Part shown: piece after piece, positions 14,398 through 21,590 of the stretch
How positions within the stretch are numbered: the first letter of the stretch is position 1
How the letters are laid out: every line of letters starts with the position of its first letter
Source: Candidatus Saccharibacteria bacterium RIFCSPHIGHO2_12_FULL_44_22
GTDB lineage: Bacteria > Patescibacteriota > Saccharimonadia > Saccharimonadales > Saccharimonadaceae
Length of the DNA stretch: 64,000 bases
Assembly (NCBI GenBank): GCA_001790515.1
Contig: MGCS01000004.1
Coordinates: 48,843-112,842 of the forward strand
Reading direction: 5' to 3'
The notes under the pieces: generated by a model
What the model was told of the DNA's origin: nothing
The model's database searches: none
What the model saw: only the letters and a program-made list of their open reading frames with translations
Translations under genes and position numbers: made by a program

Positions 14398-16290
14398 CTA
14401 GTAAACAACCACAGCCTGTCTATACGGGTCGCGTGCGATGTTCGCAGCAACTGTCCCGGTGCTCCAATATTGATTGCCGCCGTTTAACGAATCGTGCACA
14501 TAAAAGCCAATTGGGTTTGATGGTTCGCCAACAACACCGGTCACTACCGTCACGTGCCCTGTTAGGTTCATCGTTACATTTTTACCTGTTGGTGTTTGCC
14601 ACGATGTCATGCCTGTTGCCCTGAACGCACCAAACATAATGACGGGGTTGCCTGCGTAGACTTGCCCTGCTATCCAGCCTGCACTGATACCTGTGAAATC
14701 CTGAGCACTGCGGCCGTAAGCTCGAGCAGCTTTGGCGATTGGTGCTGCGTCTGGTCCGGCGCCGGTGCCTTTTGCGATAGAACCGTCAATCGATCCAACG
14801 AACATCTGGTCAGGGTCGTCCCAGGTTGCCGGGTTTGTCGACGTATCTTTGTTTCGTGGCGCATATCCCATGGCGTTTACGAGTCCCATTTCGTCGGACG
14901 ATACATTGCGATGCCCTAGCACCATGCGAAGTGCCGCTGCCGTGCATGTGGCACTGTGTTGCTGTCTGTAATAAGGAACAGTGAGTCGCGCACTTCGTGT
15001 TTCGGTGGTAAATGAAGTGGAGAACACTTGGGAACTTGGCAGGCCAAACCCTGTGTTGACCACTCCAGCCGCAACAGATGCGGTGACGGTGCGTTGATAA
15101 CCTAAGTTTACTACCGTGACATTGAGTGTATTGCCCTGCCACGAAAATCCACTTATCGTGCCAGATGACAAAGAAACGCGAGATTGAGCAGACTCGTGAT
15201 TGACCGACTGGTCGAAGGTAAAGCTAACAGTTTGCTTGGCTTGAGACAGGTTTTTGCCGCGCGGACCCGACGCAGTAACGGCAACGGCTCCCATGGTACT
15301 AAGCGTTCCGGATTGATCGCTTGTGACAATACCACCTGTCGTCGAGCGCAGACCCTTTTTGATAACGTATGAATACGTTTTGCCGGCGCTCAAGCCATTG
15401 GGGCTAAACACGTACTCAGTAGGGGATTTCCATGTGCCATTGCCGGGTGTGTCAAATGTGATGTCTGTTTGCTCGCCTGGGGTAATGGGCTGATCAAACG
15501 TAATAGCTATCGGATCTTTACTTTGCAGCCGGTCGCGCGCGGCAGGAGACGTAATTCGTGGTTCACTAGCGATAGTAATATCTTTTTTTATAAGACTCAC
15601 CTGATTTTTTTCGTCGTAGAGTTCGACAGAAATCTTTTGCCCCTGAGGTAGCAGTTCGGATGATCGCCACGAATAGGTTGTGTCGTTTTGAACCTTGGGG
15701 GTTAACGGTATGTTTGGCGTTGTGCGCAGTACGAGTGATCGTAGCTGACGATTCGGCGACCCTAGCGTGACGGAAAACGTATAATCCGCTGGAACTGCCG
15801 CGCCCGGTGTAAATGATTTGAGACTTTCTGATGTGACGCTTGGTGCACTTTCAGTCTGAAACGACACATTCGGCAGCTTCGCTTCGCCAAATAATGTTCG
15901 TTTGGCTGCAGGAAAAGTCACTGTGTAGTCGGTTGCAACGGTGAAATATGTTTTCGGGGTGAACACTAGCCGGTCATTACCAAGCAGCGCCGACGCTTCG
16001 TATTTCCACGAACCAGCAACACTTGGGGAAATAGAGATTTTAGTCGTATCTATATCACCTATTTTTTGATTGAGCGCAACATGCAGAGAATGACTGACTG
16101 AAGCTTTTGCCGAAGAAACCTGCGGTGCGATTGGCAGGCGTGTGCGGATCAAAAATAGTGAAGCCGCGAGGAGAAAAATAAATGCAAGCATTCCGAAAAG
16201 ACTGATACGTTTATGGGTGGTTATCCATTTAAGTACAGAGGCTAGTTTAATACGGAGGGCTGATTTTTTATTCTTTTTATTTTTTCGCAT
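14398..16290 (-). CDS. Membrane-anchored Ig-like protein with C-terminal C39-family peptidase domain
   Basis: The 630-residue protein has a very basic cytoplasmic N-terminus (residues 1-30), one membrane helix (about 31-48) and three or four Ig-like (Big_5/SbsA type) domains outside. A C-terminal cysteine-peptidase-like domain starts near residue 440 with VPYYRQQHSATCTAAALRM. The Cys, the Gln six residues before it, the His in LTGHVTVVTGV and the Asp in FYVHDSLNGG fit the papain-like C39 triad. It probably cleaves a peptide or cell-wall cross-link at the surface. The Ig-like domains would act as a stalk. SD-like AGAGG is upstream of the start. It is divergent from the next gene by 190 bases with no clear feature. 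Confidence 0.78.
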   Translation of the reverse strand: MRKNKKNKKSALRIKLASVLKWITTHKRISLFGMLAFIFLLAASLFLIRTRLPIAPQVSSAKASVSHSLHVALNQKIGDIDTTKISISPSVAGSWKYEASALLGNDRLVFTPKTYFTVATDYTVTFPAAKRTLFGEAKLPNVSFQTESAPSVTSESLKSFTPGAAVPADYTFSVTLGSPNRQLRSLVLRTTPNIPLTPKVQNDTTYSWRSSELLPQGQKISVELYDEKNQVSLIKKDITIASEPRITSPAARDRLQSKDPIAITFDQPITPGEQTDITFDTPGNGTWKSPTEYVFSPNGLSAGKTYSYVIKKGLRSTTGGIVTSDQSGTLSTMGAVAVTASGPRGKNLSQAKQTVSFTFDQSVNHESAQSRVSLSSGTISGFSWQGNTLNVTVVNLGYQRTVTASVAAGVVNTGFGLPSSQVFSTSFTTETRSARLTVPYYRQQHSATCTAAALRMVLGHRNVSSDEMGLVNAMGYAPRNKDTSTNPATWDDPDQMFVGSIDGSIAKGTGAGPDAAPIAKAARAYGRSAQDFTGISAGWIAGQVYAGNPVIMFGAFRATGMTSWQTPTGKNVTMNLTGHVTVVTGVVGEPSNPIGFYVHDSLNGGNQYWSTGTVAANIARDPYRQAVVVY

Positions 16291-16480
16291 AATGTATGCT
16301 ATTTATTACCTCTTTTAGCCTATCAGCGATAGGTGAGTATGGCAAGTGGTAGTCGTCATAGAGAAAAGTTGGCTGTGCGCTGCATAGTTTAAGTACACGA
16401 TTCCCGGTTATAGCGCTGGTTGAAATCTGTCGATATCACATGTGCAAGCTATATGGCACCAGTCTGATATGCTTATGTAT

Positions 16481-17065
16481 ATGATTGCACGAACGCACGA
16501 CATGGCCGCAATAACTGCACTGACATTTGTTGTTGTCATGATATCGCCGCTGCCTCCACTAAGTCTCGCGACGATTCTTTTGTCGCTTTTGGCAAATCAG
16601 CTGGGTGCTATTGCGCCGGATGTTGATCAGCCGACGGCACCGTTTTGGCGTAATGTATCGTTCGGTCGATTGTTTGGACCCGCTGCGACCAGGTTACTTG
16701 GTGGTCATCGTTTTTTGACACATTCGCTTGTGGGCGTTGCGCTGGCGGGATGGTTGTTCGGTCTACTGCTGCAATTTTTGCAACCGATTATGCCAAATGT
16801 TCAGGTGGAATATGTGTGGTGGGCATTCATGATTGGCATGATCAGTCACCTGATAATGGATAGTTTTACCAAAGAAGGTGTACCGTGGTTACTGCCTCTG
16901 CCGATTAAATTTGGCTTTCCTCCGCTACGTCGTTTGCGTGTAACTACTGGCAAGATTGTTGAAAGTTTTGTTATTTTTCCCGTGCTTGTTATTTTGCTCA
17001 TACTGCTTTGTACGATGTATTATGGTGACCTTGTTGATTTGTTTCATAACAAACCTATTTCTTGA
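16481..17065 (+). CDS. YdjM-like membrane-bound metal-dependent hydrolase
   Basis: The 194-residue membrane protein has the RTH motif at its N-terminus, an AIAPDVDQP motif near residue 45, and GHRFLTHSLVG near 74 followed by a later SHLIMDSFTKEGVPWL. These Asp/His positions form the metal-binding pattern of the YdjM (DUF457) family. About five membrane segments are visible. The ATG at 16481 is chosen because it places RTH where the family has it and because an extended -10 (TGATATGCT) ends seven bases before it; ATGs at 16469 and 16475 are also in frame. The reaction is unknown even for the E. coli homologue, which belongs to the LexA regulon. Confidence 0.78.
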   Translation: MIARTHDMAAITALTFVVVMISPLPPLSLATILLSLLANQLGAIAPDVDQPTAPFWRNVSFGRLFGPAATRLLGGHRFLTHSLVGVALAGWLFGLLLQFLQPIMPNVQVEYVWWAFMIGMISHLIMDSFTKEGVPWLLPLPIKFGFPPLRRLRVTTGKIVESFVIFPVLVILLILLCTMYYGDLVDLFHNKPIS

Positions 17066-17126
17066 TGACAAATGGCGGTGAATAAAATGCTTGTGCCTAA
17101 AGCGGCAACGGTGCTACAGTGGTGAC

Positions 17127-18785
17127 ATGGATTTAAAAGCAGAACTTTCAAAAGACTTTAAGGGTGAACTAGACACGACTGACGAATCGAGAGAATTTTA
17201 TTCTCACGACGCAAGTTTGTTTGAACTAAAGCCGCAAATTGTCGGATTCCCCCAAGACGCCGACGATATCAAAACAGTTGTACGATTTGTCAATCAGCAC
17301 AAGGCCGAACACCCGGAACTAAGTATCACGCCACGTTCGCGCGGCACCGATATGTCCGGTGCGGCGATCGGTGAATCAATACTGCTCGACATCAGCAAGC
17401 ATATGAATAAATTGTTTGAAGTGTCGCCGCAGACTGCGCATGTTCAGCCTGGAATGCTGTATCGAGAATTCGATATCGAAACACTGCGTCAGGGTAGTAT
17501 CTTGCCAAGTTATCCAGCCAGTCGCGAATTGGCGTCTGTTGGTGGTATGGTAAATAACAACTCTGGTGGTGAGAAATCACTCGAATTTGGCAAGACCGAC
17601 AACTTCGTCACGGAACTGACAGCCGTGCTGAGCGACGGCAACGAGTACGTTATGAAACCTATGAACCGTGATGAGCTGAACGTTAAAATGGGGCAAGATG
17701 ATTTCGAGGGAAATATCTATCGCCGTACTTTCGAACTACTCGATGGCCATTATGATGAGATTCAAGCTGCTCGACCACGAGTGTCAAAAGATTCAACCGG
17801 CTATCACCTATGGAATGTGTGGAACCGCGATACGGGCATATTCGACCTGACGAAACTATTTGTTGGTGCACAGGGAACGCTTGGTATCGTCACTGACATC
17901 AAGTTTAATCTTGTTCCAGCTCGAAAACATTCGGGATTACTCGTTCTCTTTCTGAAGAGTTCGAACGATCTAGGTGAGCTAATTCCAAAAATACTTGAGA
18001 GTAAGCCTGCGACATTTGAAAGTTTTGACGATAAGACGCTTTGGATGTCAATTCGATTTATGCCAAGTTTTCTTAAGATGCTGGGGCCTGTAAAATTCAT
18101 TCATTTGTTAATTACGCTGATCCCCGATGGTATGCAACTGCTCCATGGTATTCCAAAATTGATCCTGATGGTTGAATTTAACGGTGACACCGAGCAAGAA
18201 GTCCGTGGCAAAGTAAAAGAGCTTCATAAAGAGCTGGCTCATCATCGCGCACGCTACGAAATCAATGGATTTGAAGAAGATCCGACCGAAGGCAAGAGCG
18301 AAAAATTCTGGATATTACGGCGCAACAGTTTTCAAATTTTGCGCAGTAAGGTCAAAGATAAACACACAGCACCATATATTGATGACTTTGTTGTACCGCC
18401 AGAGCATTTGGTGGAATTCTTGCCGCAACTACAGGCAATCATAAAGAAGTACAAATTGTTCGCGACAGTTGCGGGGCATATGGGTGATGGTAATTTCCAC
18501 GTCATTCCACTGATGAAAATCGAAGATCCAAAAGAGCGCGAAAAATTACGTCCGTCGCAAAAGGAAGTTAACGATTTGGTGCTAAAATATGGCGGAAGTC
18601 TGAGCGGCGAGCACAATGACGGTATGGTTCGTGGGCCATGGCTAGAACAAATGTATGGTCTGTCTGTACTGGGATATATGAAAGATATCAAGCAGCTATA
18701 CGACCCGCAAACAATCTTTAATCCGCGCAAAAAGACTGATGCGGATTGGGACTTTAGCTACGCGCACATTCGCGAGCATTTCTAG
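17127..18785 (+). CDS. FAD-binding oxidoreductase, GlcD/D-lactate dehydrogenase family
   Basis: The 552-residue enzyme has the PCMH-type FAD-binding domain (IVGFPQDADDIKTVVRFV, TPRSRGTDMSGAAIG, SVGGMVNNNSGGEKSLEFG) and the C-terminal FAD-oxidase domain with AGHMGDGNFHVIP, which carries the catalytic His region. The family oxidises 2-hydroxy acids such as D-lactate or glycolate. The usual Fe-S (CCG-type) partner domain is absent. The ATG at 17127 lies six bases after TACAGT, a weak -10 box. The gene is alone between two others and ends with a strong terminator. In a fermentative epibiont it might recycle D-lactate, but the substrate is not defined. Confidence 0.85.
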   Translation: MDLKAELSKDFKGELDTTDESREFYSHDASLFELKPQIVGFPQDADDIKTVVRFVNQHKAEHPELSITPRSRGTDMSGAAIGESILLDISKHMNKLFEVSPQTAHVQPGMLYREFDIETLRQGSILPSYPASRELASVGGMVNNNSGGEKSLEFGKTDNFVTELTAVLSDGNEYVMKPMNRDELNVKMGQDDFEGNIYRRTFELLDGHYDEIQAARPRVSKDSTGYHLWNVWNRDTGIFDLTKLFVGAQGTLGIVTDIKFNLVPARKHSGLLVLFLKSSNDLGELIPKILESKPATFESFDDKTLWMSIRFMPSFLKMLGPVKFIHLLITLIPDGMQLLHGIPKLILMVEFNGDTEQEVRGKVKELHKELAHHRARYEINGFEEDPTEGKSEKFWILRRNSFQILRSKVKDKHTAPYIDDFVVPPEHLVEFLPQLQAIIKKYKLFATVAGHMGDGNFHVIPLMKIEDPKEREKLRPSQKEVNDLVLKYGGSLSGEHNDGMVRGPWLEQMYGLSVLGYMKDIKQLYDPQTIFNPRKKTDADWDFSYAHIREHF

Positions 18786-18801
18786 AACCTGTCAAGACAA
18801 T

Positions 18802-18837
18802 AAATAAACCCGCCTGATCAACAGCGGGTTTATTTTT
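18802..18837 (+). terminator. Rho-independent terminator
   Basis: AAATAAACCCGC (18802-18813) pairs with GCGGGTTTATTT (18824-18835) around a ten-base loop, with T continuing after. It lies 16 bases after the FAD oxidoreductase stop. Confidence 0.9.
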
Positions 18838-18883
18838 ATCATAATGTACGGGGTGATGTACGATTGTTCTTTAGCTACTGTAA

Positions 18884-19561
18884 CTAGGGAAGAACAACGA
18901 CTGGTACTTCAAGTGTCGCAACGTTGTTGCTGAGTACGTCATTGTTGCTTAGGACTTGAGAGTTATCAGTGTTACCTGAGTTATTTGTAGAGTTGTCGGT
19001 AGCGGTGACATCTACATTTGTATTTGTGCTATTGTCTGAGTTATCAGTGTTACCTGAGTTCAGGTTAGTATTAACAGTTGTTGTTGTGGTAGATGTATTA
19101 CCGTTATTGAATCCATTGTAGCTATCTGTGACATTCGTTGTTGTCGTAGTAGTGTTTGTTGCAGTGCTCGTATTTGTACTACTGTTGTTGTATGAATTAT
19201 TAACAGTTGTTGCTGCCGCTGCTAATTTAGGAGCTGCAGGAGTCCACGATGCGGATGCATGATGTGCTGTTGGCGCTACATGATGCTTGCCCCAGTCACC
19301 ACCGGCTGCGCCCATTCCTGGTGTCCACGCTGCTGATTCACCTGCTGTTGCTGCAGTGTCTGCTGGAGATACACATGCTGTTGTGCTGGCTGTTGTCGCT
19401 GCTACTGGTGCGGCGCTTGCAAGTGCACTGGCCATTTCACCGCGCATTAATGACATGATGATAAATGTTGATACCAAAACTGCTGCGACGATAGAGCCGA
19501 ACATTGCGGTACCGAGAACGATTGCTTGTTGACGATTGTCTGCGTATGTTGAATGATTCAT
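18884..19561 (-). CDS. Asn/Thr-rich surface protein with one membrane anchor
   Basis: The 225-residue product has a cytoplasmic N-terminus (MNHSTYADNRQQ), one membrane helix (about 13-35), an Ala-rich segment with two Trp-Thr-Pro motifs and a long low-complexity tail of Asn, Thr, Ser and Asp in which NSGNTDNS occurs more than once. It ends in a hydrophobic LEVPVVVLP. It is likely exposed outside the cell as a flexible or glycosylated stalk. The minus-strand ATG at 19561 is preceded by AAGGA. The 366 bases from 19562 to 19927 hold its upstream region and nothing else I can identify. Confidence 0.7.
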   Translation of the reverse strand: MNHSTYADNRQQAIVLGTAMFGSIVAAVLVSTFIIMSLMRGEMASALASAAPVAATTASTTACVSPADTAATAGESAAWTPGMGAAGGDWGKHHVAPTAHHASASWTPAAPKLAAAATTVNNSYNNSSTNTSTATNTTTTTTNVTDSYNGFNNGNTSTTTTTVNTNLNSGNTDNSDNSTNTNVDVTATDNSTNNSGNTDNSQVLSNNDVLSNNVATLEVPVVVLP

Positions 19562-19927
19562 AATATGATCCTTCTTCTCCCCTAAGGGTTTACTTATGTT
19601 AGTGAAGAATATGCAATTGTTTATTGGTATTGAGCACCATTCTTGTCCTAAATAGCTACTGACGGATGGCTGTAATGAAATAAATGCCATCTCACTCCGT
19701 ACATTATGTTTAGAAAACGAAACTACCCATATATTTTTAATAAACTGAGCAAACTCTTAGAACTCCACGTGTTCTGCAATTAATAGTACGGCTTTTCTGA
19801 GAATTTTCCTGTTAAAATTATTACGGAAAAATACATTTTTGTATGAGATAATAGTTTCTTTAGGGTGAATAACTAAGAATAAGCAGTTTAATACTACCCG
19901 ACGGCCTATTTAACACTATAAAATTTG

Positions 19928-19965
19928 TTAGCACTCTAGACATTCAAGTGCTAGATCGCTATACT
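19928..19965 (+). promoter_or_regulatory. CIRCE operator and promoter of dnaJ
   Basis: TTAGCACTC (19928-19936) is a perfect left arm; after nine bases, AAGTGCTAG (19946-19954) is a near-perfect right arm. TAGACA (19937-19942) inside the spacer serves as -35 and TATACT (19960-19965) as -10, spaced 17. The dnaJ ATG is eight bases later, so the transcript is probably leaderless. Confidence 0.9.
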
Positions 19966-19973
19966 TAATACAG

Positions 19974-21080
19974 ATGACTAAGCGTGATTATTATGAAGTA
20001 CTGGGCGTCAGTAAAGACGCATCAGCCGACGAATTAAAGAAAGCCTTTCGTAAGGCTGCTGTTCAACACCACCCTGACAAAGAAGGTGGTGACGAGACGA
20101 AATTCAAAGAAATCAACGAAGCATATGAAGTGCTGAAAGATCAGCAAAAGCGACAACGCTATGATCAATTTGGCCACGCAGGAGTTGGCGGATCGTCTGG
20201 CGGTGGTGCTGGTGGAAATCCTTTTGAAGGCTTTGGCGGATTCGGCGCTGGCCAAAATGTTCATTTTGACTTTGGCGACGGAGGACTCGGTGATATATTT
20301 GGTCAATTCTTTGGTGGTGGTCAGCAAACAAATCGCGGACCACGGCGTGGTCGCGATGTCGAGGTCAGTCTGACATTGACGTTCGAAGAAGCGGTGTTCG
20401 GATCGGAACAAAGTATCGAAATGGACATGGATGACGAGTGTAGTCACTGTAAAGGATCGACAGTCGAACCAGGTCATAGCATGAAGGTATGTGACACCTG
20501 CAAAGGCGCTGGCCAGCAAACGCGTGTCATGAATACGATCTTTGGTCAAATGCAACAAGCAGTCACCTGCGAAACATGTAAGGGCAAGGGTAAGGTGCCC
20601 GAAAAGGTATGTACGGTGTGTCGTGGTAAGGGTACCGAACGCCGCAAACAGTCAATGACGGTCAAGATCCCTGCAGGGATTGACGACGGATCGACAATCC
20701 GCCTAAAAGAACGTGGCGAAGCGATTGGTGACGGCGCACGCGGTGATTTATATGTGCACGTCCGGGTCAAAGCACATCATAAATTCACTCGAGAAGGCGA
20801 CATTATATTGTCGGAAGAACACGTAGGGATGGTGGACGCAACACTTGGTACGGAGATTGATGTCGAAACGGTCGATGGTACGGTTCGTATGAAAGTCCCA
20901 GCCGGCACCCAGAGTGGGACTGACTTCAAATTATCAAAACACGGCATTCCACACTTGCGTAGCGAAGCACGCGGACCGCATATTGTCAGTTTGATTGTTG
21001 ATACGCCAACGAAGTTGTCAAAAAAGCAAAAAGAACTGCTAGAGCAATTCAATGGCGCGAAAAAGCGCGGCATCTTTTAA
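19974..21080 (+). CDS. dnaJ: Chaperone protein DnaJ (Hsp40)
   Basis: DnaJ delivers substrates to DnaK and stimulates its ATPase. The 368-residue protein has the J domain (DYYEVLGVSKDAS, HPD in VQHHPDKEGG), a Gly/Phe-rich linker, a zinc domain with four CxxC units (CSHCKGS, CDTCKGAG, CETCKGKG, CTVCRGKG) and the C-terminal substrate domain. This is a complete type I DnaJ. It is a single gene under its own CIRCE promoter, separate from dnaK. Confidence 0.97.
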   Translation: MTKRDYYEVLGVSKDASADELKKAFRKAAVQHHPDKEGGDETKFKEINEAYEVLKDQQKRQRYDQFGHAGVGGSSGGGAGGNPFEGFGGFGAGQNVHFDFGDGGLGDIFGQFFGGGQQTNRGPRRGRDVEVSLTLTFEEAVFGSEQSIEMDMDDECSHCKGSTVEPGHSMKVCDTCKGAGQQTRVMNTIFGQMQQAVTCETCKGKGKVPEKVCTVCRGKGTERRKQSMTVKIPAGIDDGSTIRLKERGEAIGDGARGDLYVHVRVKAHHKFTREGDIILSEEHVGMVDATLGTEIDVETVDGTVRMKVPAGTQSGTDFKLSKHGIPHLRSEARGPHIVSLIVDTPTKLSKKQKELLEQFNGAKKRGIF

Positions 21081-21120
21081 TACTTTAGTTGATATTTAAT
21101 CAATAAAGTAGTATCGTATA

Positions 21121-21149
21121 CCTAATGCAAACGACCGTTTTGCATTAGG
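21121..21149 (+). promoter_or_regulatory. Hairpin touching a ribosome binding site
   Basis: CCTAATGCAAA (21121-21131) pairs with the TTTGCATTAGG ending at 21149, around a seven-base loop. The last AGG of the right arm is the start of the GGGAGG ribosome binding site of the gene at 21159, so the folded RNA could limit access to it. Confidence 0.5.
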
Positions 21150-21158
21150 GAGGTAGTC

Positions 21159-21446
21159 ATGGAGATTATTCTGTCGGTATTGGCACTGGTTTTCTTGTCC
21201 AAGTGGGGTATGCTCACCGTGGCCATTGTCTACGTGGCAACTTGGGCTATTGTCGGACTGGTTATCCTAATCGACAACCGAACGACAACTGGCAGGAATG
21301 TCAGTAGAGGTGATGACGCGAATCTGAGGGCACTAGCTCGTAAGAGCTTGGTGCTCAAGATGCACTGGCGTATCTTCCCGTGGTGGAGTCGCACTGGGCT
21401 ATCGATTGTCGAGCGTGACACTGGTGATCCTTTGAGTCATCACTGA
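21159..21446 (+). CDS. Small membrane protein, unknown function
   Basis: The 95-residue product has two hydrophobic segments (about 1-14 and 18-38) and a basic, Trp-containing C-terminal half (MHWRIFPWWSRTGLSIVERD). A strong GGGAGG site precedes the ATG. Codon choice and GC content look higher than in the neighbours, as in the gene at 24294. It lies upstream of the VirB6-like gene on the same strand but is separated from it by a hairpin. I do not recognise the family. Confidence 0.55.
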   Translation: MEIILSVLALVFLSKWGMLTVAIVYVATWAIVGLVILIDNRTTTGRNVSRGDDANLRALARKSLVLKMHWRIFPWWSRTGLSIVERDTGDPLSHH

Positions 21447-21464
21447 GTCCTTTCCAATGCTAGA

Positions 21465-21504
21465 TGGGCAGCGCTTTTGTCGATTCTGACATCAGCGCTG
21501 CCCA
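21465..21504. terminator. Strong GC-rich hairpin after the small membrane gene
   Basis: TGGGCAGCGCT (21465-21475) pairs perfectly with AGCGCTGCCCA (21494-21504) around an 18-base loop. No T run follows, so it is either a weak terminator or an RNA-stabilising structure. A TATAAT box at 21575-21580 then serves the next gene. Confidence 0.5.
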
Positions 21505-21590
21505 AAGCGGCTACCTCCTCACTAACAAGCTTATTCTTTATTATAATATACTTGATAATTAGACGATAAAATAGTATAATAACTGATGTC

